Assembly (NCBI GenBank): GCA_965219855.1
Contig: CBDCOR010000015.1
Location: 1-64,000, forward strand
DNA from: CAUZIZ01 sp965219855
GTDB lineage: Bacteria; Acidobacteriota; UBA6911; RPQK01; JAJDTT01
DNA: 64,000 nucleotides
Direction of reading: 5' to 3'
Below, one piece after another: positions 17,241-25,481 of this stretch (within the stretch, counting starts at the first letter, position 1; each line of letters opens with the position of its first letter). The translations under genes were made by a program, and so were the position numbers. Under the pieces are notes generated by a model, which searched no databases, was not told the origin of the DNA, and was given only the letters and a program-made list of their open reading frames with translations.

Positions 17241-17470
17241 AGGCTATACAGATCACATTCGATGAAGAGCTGCTTCGCCAGCTGGACTCCACCGAGGAAG
17301 TGAGGCAAAAGGGTCGGTCATGGGTCTTGCGCCAGGCGGTCGCCGAGTATCTCCATCGTCGTCGTAAGAAGAACATTGCCGAACGCTACTCCACGGCTTA
17401 TGGACAAGAGGCTGCCCTGGGTGACGAGTTCTCTGGCTGGGAGGAGCAGGGTGAATGGCCTCAGAGCTGA
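17237..17470 (+). CDS. Ribbon-helix-helix (CopG/MazE-like) antitoxin
   Basis: A 77-residue protein. Residues 1-45 (KAIQITFDEELLRQLDS...GRSWVLRQAVAEYL) have the beta strand plus two helices of the ribbon-helix-helix DNA-binding fold. The acidic C-terminal tail would wrap the toxin. It precedes and overlaps the toxin gene by 16 bases, the standard order for type II systems. No clear Shine-Dalgarno sequence is visible. Confidence 0.85.
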   Translation: MKAIQITFDEELLRQLDSTEEVRQKGRSWVLRQAVAEYLHRRRKKNIAERYSTAYGQEAALGDEFSGWEEQGEWPQS

Positions 17471-17781
17471 ATCGAGGAGAGATATGGCTCTACACCTTTC
17501 GCCCTCCTGACAAGAGACGTCCAGTCCTCATCCTGACGCGGCAGGAAGTAATCGGTCTTCTCCATACGGTCATGGTGGCCCCTATTACATCGACTATCCA
17601 CGGAGCGCCGAGCGAGGTACTCCTGGGAACAAACGAGGGTTTAAAAGGCGTATCGGCGGCGAACCTGGACCACGTTCAGACAGTTGAGAAAACCCGTCTG
17701 AGACGCTTTGTGGGAACCGTTTCGCCGGCTAAGATGGCTCAAGTCTGTCGAGCCCTGGCGATAGCAGCTGGATGTGACTGA
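17455..17781 (+). CDS. MazF/PemK-family toxin (mRNA endoribonuclease)
   Basis: A 108-residue protein with MazF-type landmarks: NRGEIWLYTF at the start, the RRPVLILTRQEV strand, VAPITSTIHGAPSEVLL and the late strand ANLDHVQTVEKTRLRRFVG. MazF toxins cut mRNA at short sequences unless bound by their antitoxin. The start overlaps the antitoxin gene. The toxin is intact while its surroundings are degraded, as expected for an addictive module. Confidence 0.9.
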   Translation: MASELNRGEIWLYTFRPPDKRRPVLILTRQEVIGLLHTVMVAPITSTIHGAPSEVLLGTNEGLKGVSAANLDHVQTVEKTRLRRFVGTVSPAKMAQVCRALAIAAGCD

Positions 17782-18195
17782 CCCTCAAGTCTTGCCAAGC
17801 TGAAACTTTCTTAGGAACCGCGCACCTCCAGGTCGCCGTGGACGAAGGGGCCTGAGGCGCGGCAAGCAGCCAAGCCGAGAGGATTCGGGGTGCTCCCCAA
17901 CCCCTCGCTTGCGCTTCAGGCTTCCATGAATCGCCAGTACCTGCTCTGGAGGAAACAGTTTCTACCTGTGATCGAGTAGTTTCTTTCATGAGCGAGCCGT
18001 CCCGACGAAGTCTCCGTTTTCGTCGGGAGCATGAGGGTCACTCCCTGGCTTCACCTTTAGAATCCCAGACCTGCGGCAGCAGCAACACACTCCGCAGTTG
18101 GAAAGCTTCCGAACTTCGGCGTTCGTATTGTTCAGTGTTTTGCGGTTTGAGATTTGGGCTTTTCTGCTTCCCGAGAAGGCAACCGCTAAAGGCTA

Positions 18196-18264
18196 AACCG
18201 CTGAATATCGAACACGAATTTCAAAGGGAACCCCTTTAGCCTTCGTGTTCGACGTTTAGCGGTT
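18196..18264. repeat. Long hairpin with a nested palindrome
   Basis: Arms 18196-18218 and 18242-18264 pair almost fully (AACCGCTGAATATCGAACAC against its complement with two changes). The loop itself contains AAAGGG-aac-CCCTTT. Similar AACCGC...ATATCGAAC words recur at 18310-18345, suggesting a broken tandem copy. Confidence 0.6.
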
Positions 18265-18344
18265 CGAGATTTAGGCTTTCTTTCTACTCAGGAGAAAGAA
18301 ACCGCAGAAAAGACTCAACCGCAAAATATCGAACAGGCGAATTT

Positions 18345-18620
18345 CGAAGGCCGGATCGGGCGACGCTGGCCTCTGGGTAGCCAAAGTTTCTTTCTCGAAT
18401 GGGGCAGCACCGCTGGGGGGCCACTAAGCTGAAACTTCATCGAGCAGTGACCGGCGTAGGATGGGCATTCTTGCCCGTCGGTGTCCTCGACGGGCAGGAA
18501 TGCCCGTCCTACAACGGACTCGCTGCTATCGATGTTCGTGTCTAGAGACAACCCAAGTTTCCTTTCCGAATGGGGCCAGCGCTCCTGGGGGCATCACGAG
18601 GCTGAAACTTCATCCCAGGA
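18345..18620. repeat. Dispersed mosaic repeat R1, copy b, split by a REP-like hairpin
   Basis: The flank AAAGTTTCTTTCTCGAATGG and GCTGAAACTTCATCGAGCAG are followed by a REP-like hairpin (18456-18512) and then CTATCGATGTTCGTG and a second AAGTTTCCTTTCCGAATGG block. In copy a at 6869-6900 the same flanks are joined without the hairpin. Confidence 0.7.
18456..18512. repeat. REP-like inverted repeat
   Basis: Arms of 25 bases, 18456-18480 and 18488-18512, match at 23 positions around a 7-base loop. Arms contain GGGCATTCTTGCCCGTC, the word typical of widespread REP elements in acidobacterial and planctomycete genomes. It has terminator-like strength but no U tract. Confidence 0.8.
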
Positions 18621-18752
18621 CGGTCACGAAACCGTGACAGCGATCTTGTCTACTCCGTGCCACTCACCAGTGGATGCCACCATCTGTCGGTTGAGCCCGG
18701 CCCAGTTGTACGCAACCCATTCAGGGTTAAAATCCAGGGGCGATGCCGTTGA

Positions 18753-18774
18753 CCCAGGGTTCGGAAACCCTGGG
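18753..18774. repeat. Short REP-like hairpin
   Basis: CCCAGGGTT-cgga-AACCCTGGG, followed by GCTGAAATACGGAATCCCTT. This combination is another common dispersed palindromic repeat in environmental bacteria. Confidence 0.6.
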
Positions 18775-19101
18775 CTGAAATACGGAATCCCTTCAGGATT
18801 CACCTCCTTACTATGTACTCAGAGCGCCATTACTCCGGAAGTTGACGCCAATTTTTAGAATAAGCCGTTCGAGCAAATCCTGATTCTTCAACCACTTAGG
18901 CATTGGGACTTTCAAGGCCAAGTAGGTCACATCGTTAATCACTTGATATCATTCGACTTGTAACCGGACAGTAGTGATCACAATCAACTATTCCGCGCAC
19001 AACCCTGCCGGGTGCGAGACCAAGCTTGCATTTTCTCGTGAGCGCTGTAACCTGAGGATTCGGCCGGAAGGCCTGTATTGCTTTTCACCCGGTAAAACAC
19101 C

Positions 19102-20328
19102 ATGTCGAAGGTCTTGTTGCTGATCTCGTTCCTTCTCTTAGGCTCGTGGTCCGTCCTGGCGGCGGACTGGCCCCAGTTTCGCGGGCCTGACGGACAGGGC
19201 CATTCCTCGGAGAAAGACCTCCCCCTGGAATGGGGCGAGGACAAGAACATAGTTTGGAAGGTACCAATCCCGGGGCTGGGTTGGTCCTCACCAGTGATTC
19301 AGGAAGACCAAATCTGGCTGACCACTGCCCTGGGTGAAGGACGCTCCCTTCGGGCTCTATCTCTCCACCGCAAGGACGGCCGAATCCTCAGCGAAGTCGA
19401 GGTCTTTCTGAAAGATGATCCCCGTCGAATCCACTCCAAGAACAGCCACGCGTCGCCCACACCTATCCTGGAAGACGACCGCGTCTACGTTCACTTCGGA
19501 GCTGAGGGAACCGCCTGCCTTTCCAGCGACGGGCAGGTTCTGTGGCGTACCCAGCTCGAGTACAACTACGTTCATGGATCAGGAGGGTCGCCCACCCTCT
19601 TCGGCGACCTGTTGATCGTGAGCTGTGATGGCACCGACGTGCAATACGTCGTTGCGTTGGACAAGCAGACGGGTCAGATTCGCTGGAAACAGAGCCGCGG
19701 AAAAGCACAAATGGCCTTCTCCACCCCGCTGGTGATTCAGGAGCAGGGGATCGATCAGCTTGTCAGCACCGGTGGAGATCGGGTGGTCTCCTACGATCCA
19801 CTGACCGGGAAGGAACTTTGGTGGTTCCCCTACGATGGCTTCTCACTGGTTCCACGTCCGGTACATGGGTTGGGTCTGGTCTATGTTTGCTCGGGATTTA
19901 ACTCGCCCGTTCTCTATGCCCTTCGGCTAGATGGCAGAGGGGATCTCAACGGCAGCCACCTGGCCTGGAGTCTAAGTAAAGGAGTGCCGTTCATTCCCTC
20001 CCCGGTGCTGGTGGGCCAGGAACTGTATATCGTCAGCGACAACGGTGTCGCCTCCTGCCTCGATGCCCGGACGGGAAAGGTACTCTGGAAAGAACGTCTA
20101 AAAGGGAATTTTTCGGCCTCGCCGCTGGCGGCGCCGGAGCGGATCTATCTCCTGAACGAGAAGGGAGAAACGACGGTTCTGGCGCCTGGGAAAGAGTTCA
20201 AGAAGCTTGCTGCCAACTCCATCGACGGGCGCACGCAGGCCTCATTGGCCGTCACCAACAACGCGATCTATTTGAGAAGCGCCCGGTTCCTCTACCGAAT
20301 CGAGGAAGCGGAGGAACAACCGAGATAG
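19102..20328 (+). CDS. Exported PQQ-like beta-propeller protein
   Basis: A 408-residue protein with a clear Sec signal peptide (VLLLISFLLLGSWSVLAAD). It begins with WPQFRGPDGQG, the signature of the PQQ-binding-like repeat family common in Acidobacteriota and Planctomycetota. Repeats around residues 45-380 carry the sheet-closing words LYALRL, SCLDARTGKVLWKERL and YVVALDKQTGQIRWKQ. These proteins are secreted or outer-membrane propellers whose ligands are generally unknown; true PQQ enzymes also need calcium and cysteine motifs that are not evident here. It stands alone, with a convergent lipoprotein gene downstream. Confidence 0.88.
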   Translation: MSKVLLLISFLLLGSWSVLAADWPQFRGPDGQGHSSEKDLPLEWGEDKNIVWKVPIPGLGWSSPVIQEDQIWLTTALGEGRSLRALSLHRKDGRILSEVEVFLKDDPRRIHSKNSHASPTPILEDDRVYVHFGAEGTACLSSDGQVLWRTQLEYNYVHGSGGSPTLFGDLLIVSCDGTDVQYVVALDKQTGQIRWKQSRGKAQMAFSTPLVIQEQGIDQLVSTGGDRVVSYDPLTGKELWWFPYDGFSLVPRPVHGLGLVYVCSGFNSPVLYALRLDGRGDLNGSHLAWSLSKGVPFIPSPVLVGQELYIVSDNGVASCLDARTGKVLWKERLKGNFSASPLAAPERIYLLNEKGETTVLAPGKEFKKLAANSIDGRTQASLAVTNNAIYLRSARFLYRIEEAEEQPR

Positions 20329-20362
20329 CCTCAGAAGGAGGCCGCACCGACCAGACCCGTTG

Positions 20363-20962
20363 TCATCTCCTCAAATCGCTAATGAAACACCCGATGGCAG
20401 CAGTTCTTGGATTGGCTACGAGCCGGCCCTGCAGGGTCGCCTCAACTGCCTCTTCGAGGTCATGTCGGGTTGGCGCTGCGCGAAACTCTCCGAAATCGAC
20501 GTACTGGTCATCAATCCGGCCGCGATAGGCCATGTCCCCAGCGGCATTGAAAACTGCCACTTCTGGAGTGACCTGGACGCCGGTCAAGCGCACCAATTCG
20601 TGCTCTCGATCTAGCAGAACCTCCCCAGGGTATTCGTACTCCCTGATATGTTCCTGGATCGCCTCGACGCTTTCATCGGGATCAGAGTAGACCAGCCAGA
20701 AGGCCACTTTCCTGGGTGTAAACCGGGCATGCAGGCCTCGCACCCTGGGGGCGTAGCGATTCGAAATAGGACAGTCAGAACGAGTGAAGAGAAAGAGGTT
20801 GACGACGGCTTCACTAGCTTCGAAGGGATCGATCTTTTCTCCCTTCAAGTTCTGCACGGCGACAGACATGGCTCGATTCTGATGCCCGCACCCGAGAGCC
20901 AGAGCAAACCCGACTCCCGCGGCCATCAGGACTCGCAAGGATTTCCATCTCAGTGCCTGCAT
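20363..20962 (-). CDS. Redoxin/thioredoxin-like lipoprotein
   Basis: A 199-residue protein. The signal peptide ends in a lipobox (LALGCG), so it is likely lipid-anchored. The thioredoxin-like fold shows LFLFTRSDCPISNRYAPRV; the SDCPISN motif has one cysteine and is typical of redoxins that accompany cytochrome or metal proteins. A late AIGCFISDL holds another cysteine. It is convergent with the propeller gene and divergent from the CRTAC1 gene. Its partner is unknown. Confidence 0.78.
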   Translation of the reverse strand: MQALRWKSLRVLMAAGVGFALALGCGHQNRAMSVAVQNLKGEKIDPFEASEAVVNLFLFTRSDCPISNRYAPRVRGLHARFTPRKVAFWLVYSDPDESVEAIQEHIREYEYPGEVLLDREHELVRLTGVQVTPEVAVFNAAGDMAYRGRIDDQYVDFGEFRAAPTRHDLEEAVEATLQGRLVANPRTAAIGCFISDLRR

Positions 20963-21058
20963 CGGCTGAATCTCTCTATTACTGTATCAGAACGCTGAGC
21001 ACAGCCAAGCGACGGGCTAGAGTAGAATCAATGAGATGAGAGCTCCCGGTATTCCATC

Positions 21059-22705
21059 ATGTTGAGCGGCGCGGCCTTCGCCATTCTGCTGCTAGGGGTT
21101 CACTTCGTAGATGTAGCGGAGCAGTCCGGACTCTCCTTCCAACATATCAGCGGCAGCGCAGAGAAGAATCACATCCTGGAAACCATCGGCAGCGGAGTCG
21201 CCTGGATCGACTACGATCGGGATGGGTGGCCCGATCTTTTTGCGGTCAATGGAGGGAGTTGGGAGGACCTTGTCAGGGGCATCCCCTCGGCCGGTAATGC
21301 TCTCTTTCGCAACAATCGAGATGGAACTTTTCGTGATGTGACTCAAGCCGCCGGCGTAGTCGGATCTCATTGGGGTATGGGAGCCACAGTCGCCGATTAC
21401 GACAACGACGGGTGGCCGGATCTATACGTCTGCAACTATGGTCCAAACACGCTCTACCGGAACAATGGCGATGGCAGCTTCAGCGACACTACCCAAAAGG
21501 CTGGAGTGGGAGATCCTTCTTGGAGCTCGAGCGCCGCATTTGGCGACGCCGATGGGGACGATTGGCTGGATCTGTACGTTGTCAACTACGTCGAATTCGA
21601 CCATCTGAATCCACCGTCCCCATCCCCGGACTGCGAGTATCGCGGCATTCAGGTTCACTGCGGCCCGAGTGGTTTAGCGGCGCTGGCAGACACTTTCTAC
21701 CACAACAACGGAGACGGCACCTTCAGTCCATCCACGAAGAAATCCGGCATGGATGCTTCTGCCTCCTACGGTATGGGCGCCGTGTGGTGCGACTACGATA
21801 ACGACGGCGACACCGATCTCTTCGTTGCGAATGATTCCCAGGCGAACTTTCTTTTCCAGAATCAGGGCAAGGGCAAGTTCAAGGAGATCGCTCTCACCTC
21901 AGGAGTTGCCGTCAATGAGGATGGTCAGGCCCAAGCTGGCATGGGTGTGAGTTTCGGCGACTACGACCACGACGGCCATTTTGATCTCTACGTCACCAAC
22001 TTCTCCGATGACTACAACACCCTCTACCAAAACCTTGGAAATGGGCTTTTCCGAGATGTCACCCGGAGGGCGGCTCTTACAATTCCCAGTCTGACTTTCC
22101 TGGGTTGGAGCACCAAATGTTTTGATTATGACAATGATGGATGGGAAGACCTGTTAGTGGCCAATGGACACATCTACCCCCAGGTCGACTCGCGGCCGAT
22201 CCTGATCCGATTCCGACAGCGCAAGCTCCTGTTCAAGAACCTGGGTAACGGGAAATTCAGTGAAGTTGGTGGCGCTCGAGAGATGGGTTTGACAGCGCAA
22301 TGGTCCAGTCGGGGAGGCTGCTTCGCCGATTTTGACAATGACGGGGACGTCGACCTTGCCGTCAACAACCTGGACACTCGCCTCTCGCTCCTCCGCAATG
22401 AGGGTGGCCACAACTCCGGACATTGGCTCCGCCTCAGCCTGGAGGGCAGACAGAACCGAAGCGCCATCGGGTCCCGAGTCGTCGTAGAAACGGACGGTCG
22501 ACAGATGCGCGAGATCCGGTCCGGCTCTGGTTATCAGTCGAGCCACGACCTTCGTCTGCACTTCGGTCTGGGAGCCGCTCAGAAAGTTCGGAATCTAACA
22601 ATTCGGTGGACGGACGGGGAGGAACAGAGCTTTCAGGGCGTCACTGGGGATCAAGGCTACTTTCTGAAGCAGGGAGACGCCCTGGCCAGCGAGAAACAGA
22701 AGTAA
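21059..22705 (+). CDS. CRTAC1-family FG-GAP/VCBS repeat protein with ASPIC/UnbV C-terminus
   Basis: A 548-residue extracellular beta-propeller. Seven calcium-loop repeats of the form DxDxDGxxDL are visible (DYDRDGWPDLF, DYDNDGWPDLY, DADGDDWLDLY, DYDNDGDTDLF, DYDHDGHFDLY, DYDNDGWEDLL, DFDNDGDVDLA). The C-terminal ASPIC/UnbV domain runs from WLRLSLEGRQNRSAIGSRV to IRWTDGEEQSF. The N-terminus is a short hydrophobic segment serving as signal or anchor. It is followed by an exported oxidoreductase and a TPR protein on the same strand, a neighbourhood common in Acidobacteriota. Confidence 0.92.
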   Translation: MLSGAAFAILLLGVHFVDVAEQSGLSFQHISGSAEKNHILETIGSGVAWIDYDRDGWPDLFAVNGGSWEDLVRGIPSAGNALFRNNRDGTFRDVTQAAGVVGSHWGMGATVADYDNDGWPDLYVCNYGPNTLYRNNGDGSFSDTTQKAGVGDPSWSSSAAFGDADGDDWLDLYVVNYVEFDHLNPPSPSPDCEYRGIQVHCGPSGLAALADTFYHNNGDGTFSPSTKKSGMDASASYGMGAVWCDYDNDGDTDLFVANDSQANFLFQNQGKGKFKEIALTSGVAVNEDGQAQAGMGVSFGDYDHDGHFDLYVTNFSDDYNTLYQNLGNGLFRDVTRRAALTIPSLTFLGWSTKCFDYDNDGWEDLLVANGHIYPQVDSRPILIRFRQRKLLFKNLGNGKFSEVGGAREMGLTAQWSSRGGCFADFDNDGDVDLAVNNLDTRLSLLRNEGGHNSGHWLRLSLEGRQNRSAIGSRVVVETDGRQMREIRSGSGYQSSHDLRLHFGLGAAQKVRNLTIRWTDGEEQSFQGVTGDQGYFLKQGDALASEKQK

Positions 22706-22797
22706 TCCTACCCACCCATCTGGGCAGCGTAAACGGTACCCAGAAGACGGAGGCGAATTTGACAGGGTCGAAGAGAGGTCATTATTCTGTCATCGAA

Positions 22798-23951
22798 ATG
22801 CTTAATGATAAGGCAGCTTTGGGAATCTCGAGACGGCGTTGGCTTTCTCGTCTTCTAGGACTATTGCCTGGCGCCAGCTTTCTGCACGGCTGGAGGCAGG
22901 GCTTGGCAGCCCCTCTGCTTCAGCTGAGCTCAAGCCAGGCTGAGCCTGCCCACCTGCAGAACGATCGTGTGATTCTCAGCCCCCTCAGGGAGGTTCAGGG
23001 AACGATCACTCCGACCGCCAGATTCTTCATGCGCAACCACCACAATCGGCCGGAGCTCTCCCTGAAATCCTGGAAGTTAAGTATAGAGGGCGCTGTCTCG
23101 AATCCGATCGAGTTGAGTCTCAGCGATCTGATTGAGTCGCCTTCGGCGGAAATGGAAGCAGTCCTGGAGTGCGCCGGAAACCGAACAGGACTGGTCAGCA
23201 ATGGAGCATGGGAAGGAGTCCCCATGTCCTATCTATTGAAGGCCGCTGCGCCCACCTCAGATGCGACGCGCGCGTGTTGCTGGAAGGTGCGGATTCCGGA
23301 TCCTTGATGAAGGATCTACCTTCTTTCCCCTTTGCCCGGATCGTGCCCTTGGAAAAGTGTCTCGCCCCCGAGACCATGGTGGCTCTGAAGCTCAATGGAC
23401 AGTTTCTGCCGCAGCGCAACGGATTTCCGGCCAGGGCGCTGCTCCCTGGGTGGTACGGGATGGACTCGGTGAAATGGCTGCGACGAATCGTCCTATTGCG
23501 GGGTATTGACTGGCCTGACTCCTATTACGGAAGCGGCATGGACCTGATGTATCAACGATGGGTCAAGCAAGACGGGCGTGAACAGGTTACCTCCCGAGTC
23601 GCCGCTCTCCTGGTGAACTCGGGAATCGCCATCCCTTCCCCAGGGGCGAATCTTGGAGCAGGTCAGCACTCTGTCTGGGGGTTCGCCTGGGCGGGACCCA
23701 GACCCATCCGTGCCACCGAGGTAAGTCTGGACAAGGGGAAGACCTGGAGGGCAGCCACACTGGAGACCGCTTCAAGACCATTCACCTGGGTCAAGTGGAG
23801 CTATCAGTGGAGCGCGGAACCTAGCCAGTACACCTTGATGAGCCGGGCTCAGGATAGTACGGGGAGATGGCAGCCCAGTCGAAGGCCTCCGGAGCGTACG
23901 GACGGCTACGAGCTGAACTGGTACGCGGCGGTAAACTGCGTGGTAGCCTGA
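22798..23951 (+). pseudogene. Sulfite-oxidase-like molybdopterin oxidoreductase, frameshifted
   Basis: The Tat signal (SRRRWLSRLLGL) begins at the ATG of 22798. The molybdopterin domain contains the Mo-ligand Cys in VLECAGNRTGL. At about 23262-23272 the frame changes within ACGCGCGCGTG: dropping one CG unit gives ...ATRVLLEGADSG and continues into the second half with PLEKCLAPETM, NGFPARALLPGWYGMDSVKWL and the C-terminal dimerisation domain (RATEVSLDKGKTW). Together the parts make about 384 residues, the usual length for the heme-free members. The break in a CG repeat looks like slippage or a base-calling error. Confidence 0.82.
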
Positions 23952-23966
23952 CAGGGGAACGATGCC

Positions 23967-25358
23967 ATGCGGCTTTGGTTTCGTCCGGTAAGCTTTGTTT
24001 TTCTGGGCGCGACCCTCGTTTTCGGGGCGCCGAGACAACAGATTTCGGCCGTAGCGGATCCAACTAGACTCGAGCTTTCGTCGCTCTTGGGCCAGCTTGG
24101 CGAGGAACCCTCAGCTGCCCAGCTGGGAAGAGTCAGCGACTGGCTGGCTGCCCGCCAGAGTAGCGAGTGGGAAACAGCCTTCGGAGACATCCTGAAGCTG
24201 ACGGACTCCCGATTGATTCATGACCTTATCATTCAAGAGTCCCATCGACGGAATCGTCACGCGTCGGCACGAAAGCGCTTGAGAACGCTCAGCGATAATA
24301 ATCCCTCCAAGGCGACCTATCTCGCTGATCTGGTCCGGTTGGAGACTCTGGCTGGTGATATCGAGAGGGCGCGAGAGCACCTTCGGAGTGCCGCCGAGCG
24401 TTTCCCCAAGCTTACCCAGATCCATTCAGATCTGGGTCAATGGCTCTTTTATCACAAGCATCGCGATCTGGCCTTCGCCGAGTTGCTGCGGGCACAGAGT
24501 GCAGGGGTCCTTCCTCCCAGAGCCGCGCTACTGCTTGCCAGCATGGAGGGGACAGCGGGGGCCCACCAGGACGGAATCGACACCGCCTTGGTAATCGAAA
24601 AGAGATCCGACCTGCCCGCCCCTGTTCGAGCTGAGGCAGCTGCACTGATCGGCAAGACCTACGCCCTGGCCAGGCAGGAGAAGAACGCGGCAAGATATCT
24701 GGAACGGGCTATCAAGCTGGCTTCGGGGGTCGAGGATTATTATCTCTCGCTGGCGCAGGTGCACCAACAGTCTGAGAACCAAGGCGACGCTTTGGCCGTC
24801 CTGAGAGAGGGACATGGGAAACTCCCTGAAGCCCCGGGACTGGGCGTAGCCTTGGCGCGCAGGCTCATGACGGCGGGGGACTTCGGCAACGCGATCGGGA
24901 TACTGTCCGGAATCGCCAACCGGTCGCCCAGTCAGCTTGAAGCGCTGAGTCTGTTGGCCCAGGCCCACCGTGCCTCGGGGGATCCGAAACTCGCCACCCA
25001 AACCTGGCGCCGCCTTGCCAAAAACCAGCCCCGCTATCCCATGGTCCACGTCTTCCTGGCCCAATCACTGAGTGAAGAAGGCGCTTCCAACTCCGAGGTG
25101 CTGGAGGCCCTGAAGACGGCCGAGGCGACCTCTCCGAGTGACGCTGATATCTACTATCTCCGGGGCAGGGTGTACAACGAGATGGGCCGACACGAAGAAG
25201 CGGTGAAGGAGCTGACACGCGCCATCAGAATGCAACCCAACATACCCAGCCCCTACTACCAACTCGGCTTAGCCTACCAACATCTAGGTCAAGAAGAGCT
25301 CGCCCAGGAGCAGTTCGAAAAGAAAGAGCGCCTGGAGCAGGCAACGAGCGGCCAGTGA
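23967..25358 (+). CDS. Exported tetratricopeptide-repeat protein
   Basis: A 463-residue protein with a hydrophobic N-terminus (LWFRPVSFVFLGATLVFG) acting as signal peptide. At least ten helical TPR or TPR-like units follow, clearest at the end (ADIYYLRGRVYNEMGRHEEA and PSPYYQLGLAYQHLGQEELA). TPR arrays are protein-binding scaffolds; the partner is not known. It lies 15 bases after the oxidoreductase and probably belongs to one operon with it and the CRTAC1 gene. Confidence 0.88.
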   Translation: MRLWFRPVSFVFLGATLVFGAPRQQISAVADPTRLELSSLLGQLGEEPSAAQLGRVSDWLAARQSSEWETAFGDILKLTDSRLIHDLIIQESHRRNRHASARKRLRTLSDNNPSKATYLADLVRLETLAGDIERAREHLRSAAERFPKLTQIHSDLGQWLFYHKHRDLAFAELLRAQSAGVLPPRAALLLASMEGTAGAHQDGIDTALVIEKRSDLPAPVRAEAAALIGKTYALARQEKNAARYLERAIKLASGVEDYYLSLAQVHQQSENQGDALAVLREGHGKLPEAPGLGVALARRLMTAGDFGNAIGILSGIANRSPSQLEALSLLAQAHRASGDPKLATQTWRRLAKNQPRYPMVHVFLAQSLSEEGASNSEVLEALKTAEATSPSDADIYYLRGRVYNEMGRHEEAVKELTRAIRMQPNIPSPYYQLGLAYQHLGQEELAQEQFEKKERLEQATSGQ

Positions 25359-25375
25359 ATGGTCGCTCCGGAGGT

Positions 25376-25473
25376 AGCGGTGGGCTCCAGGCCGCCGTCT
25401 GCCGAGCCCAAGGCTCGGAAGAACAAGACTTCGGCCTGGAGGCCAAAGCTACGTCACTACTCAAGTTTCAGGT
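25376..25473. repeat. Dispersed mosaic repeat R1, copy c
   Basis: TAGCGGTGGGCTCCAGGCC pairs with GGCCTGGAGGCCAAAGCTAC, separated by GAGCCCAAGGCTCGGAAG. It ends in CAAGTTTCAGG and sits between the convergent TPR and TPP-enzyme genes. Confidence 0.8.
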
Positions 25474-25481
25474 CAGATCGG

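Larger units (their letters stand above)
17782..19101. other. Repeat-filled intergenic region without recognisable genes
   Basis: About 1.3 kb. It holds R1 fragments, several hairpins (listed separately) and a block at 18035-18080 (CTTCACCTTTAGAATCCC) that also occurs at 16505-16535. No frame has a credible start or family signature. The last 200 bases before 19102 probably contain the promoter of the propeller gene, but no clear -35/-10 pair was seen. Confidence 0.6.
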
